Origin: an uncultured Eubacteriales bacterium
Lineage (GTDB): Bacteria; Bacillota; Clostridia; Oscillospirales; Butyricicoccaceae
DNA: 42,284 bases
Assembly (NCBI GenBank): GCA_910586105.1
Contig: CAJUGU010000017.1
Span: forward strand, 1-42,284
Reading direction: 5' to 3'
This document shows positions 8,177 to 15,708 of the stretch, piece by piece. The notes below the pieces were generated by a model that was not told where the DNA came from, did not search any database, and was given only the letters and a program-made list of their open reading frames with translations. The first letter of the stretch is position 1. Every line of letters begins with the position of its first letter. Position numbers and translations under genes: made by a program.

Positions 8177-9613
8177 TTAAATCGCGTCCAAAATGCTCTG
8201 GATGGTATCGTCGTCATAGCCCTGCGCGCGCAGCCAGGCCACAGCGGCCTGCGGGCTGTATTCGGATTCGTCGATCCGTTCCCGGGTCTTCTGCACGATC
8301 CCCGAGAGGTCTGCGGTACCGCTCTGGGAAAGCGCCGCCCCGCTCCCGGAACCGCCCAATGTATCCGCAACCTTCCCCCCGACCGTCGCCGCAAGATCAA
8401 ACCCGCTCTGCCTGCTGTTCCACTTCTCGAACTCCTCCAGCAGCCCGGTCTGCGAGGTGAAGCCGTACTTCTTGTAATTGTTGGCGATGAAACTTTTCGC
8501 GTTCGACCCCGCGCTTTTCGCGGCGGCAAACAGCCCGTTGTAATCCTGCGAAGCCGCGCCGGAGCTGCCCGAACCGCCGCCCGACGAACGCCCGGAGCCG
8601 CCCGAAGCGATCATCTGCGCCCGCACGGCGTCGAGGTAATCCTGTACCTCCTGCCCGGTCAAACCCGCCGCGCCCAGCACACCGCTGTCCGGCGACACGC
8701 CCTGCTGCATCCATTCAAGCGCCTGTGCCAGCGCCTTCTGCTTCTCGCTCTGCGCCCGGCTGTAGCTGGTCTCGTCCTCATACCGGGTATCGCTGATGCT
8801 GTCGCGCTTCACGCCGTAATCGGCCTGCCATTTGTTGTAGGCGCGGTTATACAGGTCGTCGCTCAGCCCGCGCACGCCGGAAAGCTGGTCGTTCAGCAGC
8901 CCGACATTGGCGCTCCAGGCGTTCAGCGCGTCGCTGCCGAGCCCGCGCAGCGTGTCGATCTGCCCGGCGTACTGTTCGCCCTCGTTCAGCCACATGTCAT
9001 AGGCGAGCCTGTACAGCTCGGGGACCTTGTCCGCCATCTGGGCGTTGTAGTAGTCCTGCGCCTGGCTGGCGGCGTTGACGGCGGCGGTGCTCGACTGCCC
9101 GCCGGTCGCGGCGGCATAATTGCCGAGGGTATTCTCGCGTGCCCTCTGCCCTTCGCGCAGGTAGGTTTTCTGGTACTGCTTCCAGATCGGGTCGGTATCG
9201 AGGTCATACTCGAACGGGTCGCGGTTCAGATACCGGTCGAGCACCTTGTCGGTCTGCTTCTGGTATGGGTTCGTGAACTTCTTTTGCCCCACCAGATCCC
9301 CCGCCAGCTTGTCGAGCGTATCCGCATACGGATCGCTGTAATTGAAATAGGTAGAATCCTTGATGTAACCGCTGCCGTCCGCGCCGCCGGTATAGCCGCC
9401 GTACTGCCGCCGGAAATCGTCGGTGCGGTCGTGGATATCCTGTGCGGCGGTGGTATCTCCTCGCTGCACGGCCTTCGTCCAGTCGTTTTTGAGCGTGTAA
9501 ATGCTGTTGCCATAGTCCATGCTTTTCTGCGCAAGCTGCTTGTCGGCGTCCGACCAGCTCTGCCCGGAAGCGGCGATCGCCTGCTCAAGCTCTTCCATGT
9601 TCTTAAATGCCAT
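8177..9613 (-). CDS. Phage virion structural protein, function unknown
   Basis: 478 residues. I place the start at ATG 9613, which has AGGAGG 8 bases upstream and lies one base after the previous stop; the longer frame to 9676 has no ribosome binding site. The protein is hydrophilic and helical: an N-terminal helical region, a Tyr/Asp-rich stretch (N-P-Y-x-K-Q-T-D-K), several long helices rich in Ala and Gln at ~170-330, a Gly/Ser linker at ~345-365, and a C-terminal helical domain ending in a UBA-like turn (A-W-L-R-A-Q-G-Y-D-D-D). I do not recognise a named family. The layout resembles long helical proteins beside tail genes in clostridial podovirus-like prophages, so an internal virion or ejection protein is likely. 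It is coupled to the toxin-like gene downstream. Confidence 0.65.
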   Translation of the reverse strand: MAFKNMEELEQAIAASGQSWSDADKQLAQKSMDYGNSIYTLKNDWTKAVQRGDTTAAQDIHDRTDDFRRQYGGYTGGADGSGYIKDSTYFNYSDPYADTLDKLAGDLVGQKKFTNPYQKQTDKVLDRYLNRDPFEYDLDTDPIWKQYQKTYLREGQRARENTLGNYAAATGGQSSTAAVNAASQAQDYYNAQMADKVPELYRLAYDMWLNEGEQYAGQIDTLRGLGSDALNAWSANVGLLNDQLSGVRGLSDDLYNRAYNKWQADYGVKRDSISDTRYEDETSYSRAQSEKQKALAQALEWMQQGVSPDSGVLGAAGLTGQEVQDYLDAVRAQMIASGGSGRSSGGGSGSSGAASQDYNGLFAAAKSAGSNAKSFIANNYKKYGFTSQTGLLEEFEKWNSRQSGFDLAATVGGKVADTLGGSGSGAALSQSGTADLSGIVQKTRERIDESEYSPQAAVAWLRAQGYDDDTIQSILDAI

Positions 9614-9614
9614 A

Positions 9615-10931
9615 TCAAACCTCCTGTTCCGTCGCCTCCGCGGTGGAATCCTGTACCTGACGCAGCGCGGTTTCAAGCGCGTCCACCCGCGCCATTAAGC
9701 TTTGTACCATCGCGGTATTGAGCGCGATCAGTTCGCCATAGCGGATGGAATACATCCCGTCCCCTCCGCCCGGGAGCTCCGGGTCGTAATCCCGCTGCAC
9801 GAGCGCCGCCAGATCGCTGCGGTCGAGCCCGCCCGCTTCCAGCGCGTCCCGCACCTGCTGCGCGAGGAACCCGGTATGGAACCGCCCGCTCCGGCTGGAC
9901 GCCATATGATACCGGGCAGGCCTGAGCGCCCGGTAAAATGCGCCGTACCGTTCGGCGAGGTCGAACGCGACGGTATTTTTGACCCGTTCGTCCGACGAGG
10001 TCGAGATTGACGAAGTCGCTTCGATCTCGTCGCCGCTGAGCCAGATGCTTTCATACCCGAACATATCCTCGCCGACAATGCGGATGCCCGCATTCGTCGC
10101 CAGAATATGGTTGCGGTATTCATCCGGCGACCCGCTTACCGGAGGCCCCGCCACGCGGATTCCCCGGGTACTGAAATGCCCGGTCGAACCGGTGCCCATG
10201 GTGATATAACCATAATCGTTTTCGAGTTCCAGACGTTCGAGCGCGATGGAGCCGGTCGTAATATTGCTGCCGTTAATCACGCTGCCCTTTCGCGTACTCA
10301 GGTCATTGAACGTCACCATACCGGTAAAGTCGAACCCGTTCACGGTCTGTTCCAACCGGCTGTACTTGCCGCTGAGGTCGGTGACCGTGCTGCTGATGCT
10401 GGTCGCGGTCTGCTTCACGGACGATATCCCGTTCTCCGCATTGGAAACGCGCGTTTCCATGCTGCTCGCGGTCTGTTCCAGGCTGGAAATATTGCCTTCG
10501 GCGCTCGCGACCCTTGTCGCCAGCCCCTGCGCGGTCTGCCGCAGGCTGGAAAGATTGCCTTCGTTGTCGCCGACCCGCTGCGCGATCCCTTCCGCCGTGA
10601 TTTTGACCTCGGCAACGCCCTTTTCGGTATCGAGCACGCGCTGGGTAATGCCTTCGGCGGTAATGGTAAGGTTCGCGATCTGGTCGGCATTCTGCCGTAC
10701 CTCGGCGCTGATCTCCCCGGCGGTCTGTTTTAAAATGGAGATCGCGCCGTCGGAGCCTTCCAGCCGGTTAAAGATTTCCTCATACCCTTCGATGTTGTCC
10801 GCATCGAGATTCGCCAGCACAAACAGCAGCATTTCCTGCATCTCACGGCAGAAATTGTATAGTTTTTTCGTAGTCCCCGGCAAATCCTCCGCGTTGTAGC
10901 GCGGTAAATTGGTTTCTGAAAATACCGCCAT
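9615..10931 (-). CDS. Phage tail fibre/spike with C-terminal peptidase S74 (intramolecular chaperone) domain
   Basis: 438 residues. The first ~70 residues are a small helical head. Residues ~70-215 contain a coiled-coil/beta shaft built from repeated units of the form I-T-A-E-G-I-x-Q-R-V and L-x-Q-T-A. Residues ~215-300 are a beta-rich fibre segment. From ~310 onward is the S74 endosialidase-type chaperone: S-S-D-E-R-V-K-N, then Y-x-A-L-R-P-A-R-Y, H-T-G-F-L-A-Q-Q-V, and a final coiled coil. In this family the chaperone trims itself off after the fibre trimerises, cutting just before the Ser of the S-S-D-E-R motif, so the mature protein should be about 310 residues. It is the first gene after the inserted opposite-strand gene, and its stop overlaps the ribosome binding site of the next gene. 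Confidence 0.88.
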   Translation of the reverse strand: MAVFSETNLPRYNAEDLPGTTKKLYNFCREMQEMLLFVLANLDADNIEGYEEIFNRLEGSDGAISILKQTAGEISAEVRQNADQIANLTITAEGITQRVLDTEKGVAEVKITAEGIAQRVGDNEGNLSSLRQTAQGLATRVASAEGNISSLEQTASSMETRVSNAENGISSVKQTATSISSTVTDLSGKYSRLEQTVNGFDFTGMVTFNDLSTRKGSVINGSNITTGSIALERLELENDYGYITMGTGSTGHFSTRGIRVAGPPVSGSPDEYRNHILATNAGIRIVGEDMFGYESIWLSGDEIEATSSISTSSDERVKNTVAFDLAERYGAFYRALRPARYHMASSRSGRFHTGFLAQQVRDALEAGGLDRSDLAALVQRDYDPELPGGGDGMYSIRYGELIALNTAMVQSLMARVDALETALRQVQDSTAEATEQEV

Positions 10932-10967
10932 TTTTCAAAATCCCCCTTTCAAAAAAACCGGAAGCGG

Positions 10968-10997
10968 TTGACGGCGAACCGTCTTTTGTGGTATCAT
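10968..10997 (+). promoter_or_regulatory. SigmaA-type promoter of the 46-aa gene
   Basis: TTGACG at 10968-10973, an 18-base spacer, TATCAT at 10992-10997. It points away from the late phage genes and lies 35 bases upstream of the small ORF. Confidence 0.7.
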
Positions 10998-11031
10998 AAA
11001 AGCATTCAACAACGGAAAGGAGATTGTCGAA

Positions 11032-11172
11032 ATGCCTACAGAAAAAGATATCGAGCTCGTCAAGAAAGCTGTCGCTTATGATTTGAAATTGATTTTGAGC
11101 GAAAATCCCGACAAGACCTATACGCAGAAGGAATTAGAACAGATCATCGATTCTTACGTTGCAAAACCATAA
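11032..11172 (+). CDS. Moron-like 46-aa protein inside the late phage genes
   Basis: 46 residues: ATG with AAAGGAG 8-9 bases upstream, stop TAA at 11170-11172. The protein is charged and helical (K-D-I-E-L-V-K-K-A-V near the start; T-Q-K-E-L-E-Q-I-I later) and I do not recognise its family. It is transcribed against the flanking structural genes from its own promoter (10968-10997) and ended by its own hairpin terminator (11181-11207). That layout, a self-contained gene between structural genes, is the classical description of a phage moron, usually expressed in the lysogen. Its DNA is also less GC-rich than that of its neighbours, which fits independent acquisition. Its function cannot be inferred; superinfection exclusion, host fitness or anti-defence roles are possible. 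Confidence 0.8.
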   Translation: MPTEKDIELVKKAVAYDLKLILSENPDKTYTQKELEQIIDSYVAKP

Positions 11173-11180
11173 TTTTTGCA

Positions 11181-11207
11181 AGAGCCGGAACCCCCGGCTC
11201 TTTTTTT
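11181..11207 (+). terminator. Intrinsic terminator of the 46-aa gene
   Basis: AGAGCCGG stem (11181-11188), five-base loop, CCGGCTCT (11194-11201), followed by a run of T. It lies 8 bases after the stop codon and has no T-tract on the minus strand, so it should not block the late operon. Confidence 0.88.
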
Positions 11208-11213
11208 GCGCCC

Positions 11214-12761
11214 TCATCTGGCGCTCCCCTCCTTAAACCGCCGGTTGATCGCGTGCAGCGTGACCCGTCCCTTCCCGCGCAGCCGGATGCTGAACCCATG
11301 CCCCCGAACGGGCAGGAACGGCGCTTTCACCGTGCAGTCCTTCCGTCGGGCGGCCCCGCTCCACACCCGCCGCCAGCCGCCGCCGTCGCTACGGATGTCA
11401 ACGTTTACGATCGCACCGCGTTCCTCGGTCAGCACCAGATCGAGCCTGCTGCTCTTCCGCTTCTCGGCCTGCACATTCTCGAACGGGCCAAACACCGCCT
11501 CCCACTGCACGGCGTCGTCGGTATCGCACTGCCACAGCCCGCCGTCCGCGTCGAGCAGATACAGCGTTCCGGCGTTCGAGGAAAACCCGACCGCTTCGGT
11601 CTCATCCTCCCGCGCCCAAAGCCCCCGTTCGGTATCATACACAACGATCTCGGCCCTGCCGTCCGCGCCGACGCCGCAAAGGTAATACTTCGCGCCATGC
11701 ATCCCGGCGACCGCGCGCGCATAGCCGCAATTCAGCTGCATCCCGATCGGTTCGGGCGTGCCGCCGCCATAGGCCATCACGCCCTCCCGGCTGAGGTAAT
11801 ACAGCACGTTGTTGTAAATTTGCAGGGTATCCGCGCACCCGGCCTGCACGCCGGAAATATACGAGGTATTCACCGTGAAATTGGTCGGTTTCGTACCATA
11901 GACTTTATGCACGCACCCTTCCTTAAACGCGAGCACATAACTTGCGTACCCGGCGATCCCGGTAAACGCCCCATCCGAGCCGACCCCGACGTCGAAGGCG
12001 TCGGTCGCGAGCCCGTTGAACACGTTCCAGTTAAACCCGTCGCCGAGCTTGCAGCAGCAAAGGTGGTTGTCATACACACCCCACAGGCGGTTGTCCTTCT
12101 CGCACACGAATTCGAGGTCGGGCACGGTACGCGAAAACGTGACCGCGCTTTCGCCCCACTCGTGAGTGCTCTGGTTTTCGCCGCTGCCCAGCTCGCCGAA
12201 CTGGAACACATTGTCATAAAACGTGAGCGTACTGCCGTCGACCGCCTGCACAACGGCGGTACGGTTGTTATATTCCTGCGCGCAGCCTTCAATGGTCACG
12301 CCGTCGCCGGTTTGGAACGCCCACGCCGCCCCATCCTTCCGGGTCACGCTGGAATTGGTAAACGTCACCGCCAGCGCCCCGGTATGGATTTCCATGCCGC
12401 AAAACTCCCCGGTGGCGGTATTGTACGCGGCCTTATCCGGCCACAAAAACACCCAATCGTTCATAACAACAGCGCGCTTGCGTCCGGCGCTGACGCTTCC
12501 GACGGCCTCGCCGCCGTACTTGACCTCTGTCCCATCCACAACGAACGCCTTACCGTTCTTGTGCAAAACCAGCGTCGCCGCCTGATATTCTTCAATCCTG
12601 CGCCGCCCGCGGCGCGGGCTGAGACAGGGCGCGTCGTCGGTGCAGAAATTCCGCATTTCACGGCACGCGCCGTCCTGCACCCGTGTGCGCCGGTCAAGCC
12701 CGGTAAACTGATATGTAACGCCGCCGCCCGCATTCGCGCCGGGGATCTTACGGTTAAACAT
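11214..12761 (-). CDS. Phage beta-propeller tail/hub protein (tail accessory factor type)
   Basis: 515 residues, starting ATGTTTAA so that its start overlaps the stop of the upstream gene by 8 bases. The sequence is almost entirely beta strands with repeated blade-like units (W-V-F-L-W-P, L-W-G-V-Y-D-N, Y-V-L-A-F-K-E-G-x-V-H-K-V-Y-G, V-L-Y-Y-L-S-R-E-G-V, Y-Y-L-C-G-V-G, L-W-Q-C-D). An N-terminal R-x-R-x-R-R-I segment is Arg-rich and could touch DNA. This kind of propeller sits at the tail hub or DNA-stabilising position of podoviruses (P22 gp10-like role). The position directly after the connector-like gene agrees. The assignment rests on fold pattern and order, not on a specific motif. Confidence 0.65.
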   Translation of the reverse strand: MFNRKIPGANAGGGVTYQFTGLDRRTRVQDGACREMRNFCTDDAPCLSPRRGRRRIEEYQAATLVLHKNGKAFVVDGTEVKYGGEAVGSVSAGRKRAVVMNDWVFLWPDKAAYNTATGEFCGMEIHTGALAVTFTNSSVTRKDGAAWAFQTGDGVTIEGCAQEYNNRTAVVQAVDGSTLTFYDNVFQFGELGSGENQSTHEWGESAVTFSRTVPDLEFVCEKDNRLWGVYDNHLCCCKLGDGFNWNVFNGLATDAFDVGVGSDGAFTGIAGYASYVLAFKEGCVHKVYGTKPTNFTVNTSYISGVQAGCADTLQIYNNVLYYLSREGVMAYGGGTPEPIGMQLNCGYARAVAGMHGAKYYLCGVGADGRAEIVVYDTERGLWAREDETEAVGFSSNAGTLYLLDADGGLWQCDTDDAVQWEAVFGPFENVQAEKRKSSRLDLVLTEERGAIVNVDIRSDGGGWRRVWSGAARRKDCTVKAPFLPVRGHGFSIRLRGKGRVTLHAINRRFKEGSAR

Positions 12762-13110
12762 ATCGTTTCACCTTCGCGCCTTCACAGGGCAGATGCATCC
12801 GCCGGTACCACTTGACGTACTCGTCATACAGCCCGCCGAAGACGGCCAGCTCGGTGTTGGCGGAATCATATTCCTGCACTGCCTGATCAATCTTGGCGCA
12901 TAAATAATGCAGATAGATCCCGTCGTAAGGCGGGCCCACCAGCAGCGGCGTTTCATCGTCGGCGCTGGGCCGCAGCAGGACGGGGCCGCACCCCTGCACC
13001 TCTTCGGACACCATGCTCTCGAGCCTCGAAAGATCGTCATAAACCGCCGCCGCATCAAACGGCACGGCGCGCACCTCGCGCAGCCGTTCCATCAAATAAC
13101 CGACTGTCAT
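12754..13110 (-). CDS. Phage head-tail connector-like protein
   Basis: 118 residues, ATG with GGAGGTGA. Small, mostly helical and acidic, with a short loop at ~45-60 (P-S-A-D-D-E-T-P-L-L-V-G-P-P-Y-D-G) followed by helices ending Y-V-K-W-Y-R-R-M. Size, fold and position between capsid and tail hub suit an adaptor at the neck. I see no diagnostic motif. It is the first gene after the internal terminator at 13129-13166 and is coupled to the propeller gene by an 8-base overlap. Confidence 0.5.
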   Translation of the reverse strand: MTVGYLMERLREVRAVPFDAAAVYDDLSRLESMVSEEVQGCGPVLLRPSADDETPLLVGPPYDGIYLHYLCAKIDQAVQEYDSANTELAVFGGLYDEYVKWYRRMHLPCEGAKVKRYV

Positions 13111-13128
13111 TTGTCGTCACCTCCTGAT

Positions 13129-13166
13129 AAAAAGCGGGGCAGGACCGATCCAAAGCCCTGCCCCGC
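13129..13166 (-). terminator. Internal intrinsic terminator after the capsid genes
   Basis: On the minus strand: GCGGGGCAGG stem (13166-13157), 13-base loop, CCTGCCCCGC (13143-13134), then TTTTT (13133-13129). It lies 11 bases after the 97-residue gene and 18 bases before the next start, so it should reduce read-through into the tail genes. Confidence 0.88.
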
Positions 13167-13177
13167 GCCGCAGATCT

Positions 13178-13471
13178 TCAGCGGATATGATTTCCCGTCG
13201 ACATTGCCGCCTGCTGTACCTTCCGAGCGGCAAGCTGCTGCTTCTGCGCGTTGCGGTAGACCTCTGCAAATGTAGACGGCACCTGTACCTGTTCGCCGCG
13301 CCGGACCAGCAGGTTTTTCCCGTTCACGCACAGGAACACGCTGCCGCTTGTCCCATTGGGATCCAGCGGGATCAGCAAGGTCTCCTTCTCCGGCGCGACC
13401 GGCCCCGCCGGTACCGTTCCGGGCTGCGCCGCCTGCGTCAGCGGGGCCTGTCCCATGTTCTTATCAGCCAT
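13178..13471 (-). CDS. Small phage protein following the major capsid gene
   Basis: 97 residues, ATG with GGAGGGA. The N-terminal third is Ala/Pro/Gln-rich and probably disordered. The middle forms a small beta domain (E-T-L-L-I-P-L, V-F-L-C-V-N-G-K, L-L-V-R-R-G-E-Q-V-Q-V-P) and the C-terminus is a Gln/Ala-rich helix. It follows the capsid gene by 15 bases and lies before the terminator, so it should be made at capsid-like levels. This suggests a decoration or head-completion protein, but that is inference from position. Confidence 0.55.
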   Translation of the reverse strand: MADKNMGQAPLTQAAQPGTVPAGPVAPEKETLLIPLDPNGTSGSVFLCVNGKNLLVRRGEQVQVPSTFAEVYRNAQKQQLAARKVQQAAMSTGNHIR

Positions 13472-13486
13472 GATCGTTCCCTCCTA

Positions 13487-14476
13487 TCAGTTTCCTTCGC
13501 CCGAGAACGTGGAACCGGTCTCGATCCGCACCATATACTCATCCGACAGGATCTTCGCGGTAAGGATGGCCTTCCAACCGGCCGTCGACCGTTGATCCAG
13601 CGGATCGGCCGTCCCGGCGGAACCCTTCTGCTTAATGATGGTGCGCAGGCCGCCGCCCTCGATCTCGGTCACGCCGTAGGCGTTCGCGCCAAGGATCAGG
13701 GTCGCATACACCGACCGGCCTTCGGAGCCTTCGCCCTCAAAGATCTTCGCCTCGGTAGTCTCCACAAAGCGCACGCCTGCGATCTTACCGATCTCGCCCT
13801 CGTAGATCTCCTTGGTATCGGCATACTGATGCGGATACTTCCATTCCGGATCCTCGGTCAGGTCAAACGCGATATCGGGGTGGATAATGCCGATAAAATC
13901 GCCCTCGATCGTGTCGGCATTCGCATTCTTGAGCGTGCGCACCGCCATTTTGACCGCCTTCACGGTCAACTTGTCGTTTTCGGTCAGCGCGGCGCGGCTG
14001 GCAACCTGCCCTTCGGCATATTGCACATTCGTGCCCGCCGCCATGATCTCACGCACGACAGTATCCAGCGTCCGCCCAGCCTGCGCGCCGAGCGCCTTGA
14101 CCGTCTCCTGAAGCATGGGATCGATCGCAGAGAGATAGAGCAGGTCGGAGATCGCGATGTAATAGCCATACTGGCCGACCTCGGCGGTCGAGCTGGTCAC
14201 CTTGAGCGAACCGCCGTCCGGCGTTACGCCTTCGGTGAGCGGCGTGAGCGCCTTGGGCAGCTGGCTGAACTTGCGGAATTCAATGATCCGCCCGCGCCCC
14301 TGCGGGATATTCCGCTTCTGCCCGAACTGCGCATGGACGAGCTTAGGCTCGGCGGCATGGATCAGCTCGGTGTCGTAATACGTTTTCATTTCCGGCGTCA
14401 GACCCGCCGTGCCGGTCGTGTGCGTGTTCAGCGCGCCGTCGAACGCCCGCAGGTCTGTCTGAACCAATTTCATCAT
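13487..14476 (-). CDS. Major capsid protein, N4-gp56 family
   Basis: 329 residues. Start ATG 14476 with GGGAGG 10 bases upstream; a second in-frame ATG follows directly. Hallmarks of the N4-gp56 family of HK97-like coat proteins are visible: a short N-terminal arm, Y-Y-D-x-E-L-I-x-x-A with F-G-Q-K-R-N-I-P-Q-G-R-G, F-R-K-F, L-x-E-G-V-T-P, a central Y-I-A-I-S-D-L-L helix region, I-I-H-P-D-I-A-F-D-L, and a C-terminal K-Q-K-G-S-A-G-T-A-D-P-L-D-Q-R-x-T-x-G-W-K region. It forms the icosahedral shell. No scaffold, protease, portal or terminase gene is seen upstream, which is unusual; a promoter lies about 225 bases before the start. Confidence 0.9.
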   Translation of the reverse strand: MMKLVQTDLRAFDGALNTHTTGTAGLTPEMKTYYDTELIHAAEPKLVHAQFGQKRNIPQGRGRIIEFRKFSQLPKALTPLTEGVTPDGGSLKVTSSTAEVGQYGYYIAISDLLYLSAIDPMLQETVKALGAQAGRTLDTVVREIMAAGTNVQYAEGQVASRAALTENDKLTVKAVKMAVRTLKNANADTIEGDFIGIIHPDIAFDLTEDPEWKYPHQYADTKEIYEGEIGKIAGVRFVETTEAKIFEGEGSEGRSVYATLILGANAYGVTEIEGGGLRTIIKQKGSAGTADPLDQRSTAGWKAILTAKILSDEYMVRIETGSTFSGEGN

Positions 14477-14698
14477 AACTGGATATCCTCCCTTTCTGCA
14501 CTGAAAAATTTTCTGCCCTGCCCGCCGCCGGGCACCCGGATGTTTTCCGGAGCCTCGCCGGTCTCCCGGTTTTTAGAAGCCCCCACCCGGCGTGCCCGCC
14601 GGCGCGGGCAAGGCCGTTCTTCCGATGCACGGATCAGGCCGCCGCTGTTTACCGGCAAGCCTCTGCGCCGCGCCCTCCTTTCCTGTGCATCTGCCTGC

Positions 14699-14727
14699 AT
14701 CATAACACAATTTCGGCGGCTTGTCGT
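14699..14727 (-). promoter_or_regulatory. Candidate promoter for the phage structural genes
   Basis: On the minus strand ACGACA (14727-14722), 17-base spacer, TATGAT (14704-14699). It leaves a GC-rich leader of about 215 bases with possible hairpins before the capsid gene. Confidence 0.45.
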
Positions 14728-14748
14728 CTCGCCTCCCCCGCCGTCCGT

Positions 14749-14788
14749 AAAAAACAAACGGGCTGCATTCCGCAACCGAACACAGCCC
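14749..14788 (-). terminator. Terminator upstream of the capsid promoter
   Basis: On the minus strand an 11-pair stem (GGGCTG outer arm, two wobble pairs inside) with a seven-base loop, followed by CGTTTGTTTTTT. No minus-strand gene precedes it, so it most likely insulates the prophage promoter from outside transcription, or is a relic of a deleted gene. Confidence 0.65.
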
Positions 14789-14899
14789 ATTTCATTTGAA
14801 ATTTTCACAAATCGCGTCAAAAACTGCATTTCGGACGGGCTTGAATTCCACAGCGCTTACCCGCCGCAAAAAAAATGATTGTCCCCGGAAGATCCCCCC

Positions 14900-14927
14900 G
14901 CCGGGATCATGCCCGCGCGATCCCGGC
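14900..14927. other. Inverted repeat between prophage and accessory genes
   Basis: GCCGGGATC (14900-14908) and GATCCCGGC (14919-14927), a perfect 9-pair stem, followed on the plus strand by AGCTTTTG. The stretch 14789-15020 otherwise shows no gene. Confidence 0.5.
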
Positions 14928-15072
14928 AGCTTTTGCACGGCTGCGCCACTGGAAAACAACAGTGGAAAAACGTCCCCGGTTGTGCTAAACTGAATACAGG
15001 CACGAAAGGAGGGGGCGCGTATGCGCGCGACCATTTGCATCTTTCTTCGGCGGCGCGTTCCTCCTTGTCGGC

Positions 15073-15489
15073 GTGCCGCTGCTGGCCGTCGGGCTCCGGA
15101 TGCTGTTTGTACGCGTTTTCACGCTCGCCAAATACCGAACGGAAACCGAAGGGCGCGCCGCCGACTACATCCTGAGCAAATGGAAGGCCGCGCCCGTGCA
15201 CCGCAGGCCCGGCCGCTCCCGCGCCTATACCTCCCGCTGGTTTCCGGTCTTTGAATATTCTGCGGCAGGGCGGCAGATGGTTTACAAAAGCCGCCGCTGT
15301 ATCTTATCCGAGGAGCGCCCTCCGGCGCTGACAGTGCGGCTGCGCTACGATCCCAACGCGCCCGCGCGCTGTTATGTCCCCGGCGAATTTACGTGGGTCG
15401 GTTGGGTCGCCGCCGTGCTGTTCCTGATGAACGGTACGGGGTTCACCGTGCTCGGCTCCCTGTTCCTCGCCGTCCATTTTTTCGCATGA
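15073..15489 (+). CDS. DUF3592-like membrane protein, probably frameshifted near its start
   Basis: 138 residues from GTG 15073. Two hydrophobic segments flank a soluble domain: one at the N-terminus (reading back in frame adds F-G-G-A-F-L-L-V-G-V) and one at ~105-135. The middle has R-T-E-G-R-A-A, W-F-P-V-F-E-Y and V-R-L-R-Y-D-P-N-A-P, the pattern of DUF3592 proteins. The GTG has no ribosome binding site. A perfect AAAGGAGGGGG site precedes an ATG at 15021 in a different frame, whose first codons (M-R-A-T-I-C-I-F) would join well to the hydrophobic frame after a one-base shift near 15045. So the gene probably began at 15021 and carries a frameshift, or the sequence has an error there. Function unknown. 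Confidence 0.55.
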   Translation: MPLLAVGLRMLFVRVFTLAKYRTETEGRAADYILSKWKAAPVHRRPGRSRAYTSRWFPVFEYSAAGRQMVYKSRRCILSEERPPALTVRLRYDPNAPARCYVPGEFTWVGWVAAVLFLMNGTGFTVLGSLFLAVHFFA

Positions 15490-15508
15490 ACCATTTCGGG
15501 AGGCTGTC

Positions 15509-15598
15509 ATGTTTGAAATCCCCAGAATTCAGGCCGTCCTGCGGCGCGCCAGCCATTGGGATCTGTACGACGCGCCGCGTCATGAAGGACGGTTATGA
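15509..15598 (+). CDS. Possible 29-aa ORF or gene fragment
   Basis: ATG with GGGAGG 6 bases upstream, 29 codons ending in TGA, 19 bases after the DUF3592-like gene. The peptide (M-F-E-I-P-R-I-Q-A-V-L) looks like the N-terminus of a longer protein. Another frame downstream (codons for A-V-P-T-F-Q-Q-F-F) may hold its continuation, so this could be a broken gene. Confidence 0.3.
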   Translation: MFEIPRIQAVLRRASHWDLYDAPRHEGRL

Positions 15599-15708
15599 CA
15601 GTCATTGCGCGTATGCCGTGCCGACCTTCCAGCAATTTTTTCAACGTATATCGACATGGCCGGATATCTCATCCCCGCCTCGCAGCCCCGAAAGGAAACC
15701 ATACCATT

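Noticed and set aside
7421..9721. 766-codon plus-strand frame
   Set aside because: A GC-driven shadow of two minus-strand phage genes; no start signal and no domain pattern.
14473..14829. 118-codon minus-strand frame ending at the capsid start
   Set aside because: Its stop overlaps the capsid start, which could suggest coupling, but its only plausible ATGs fall within the -10 box of the candidate promoter and the peptide is Arg/Gly-rich without structure.
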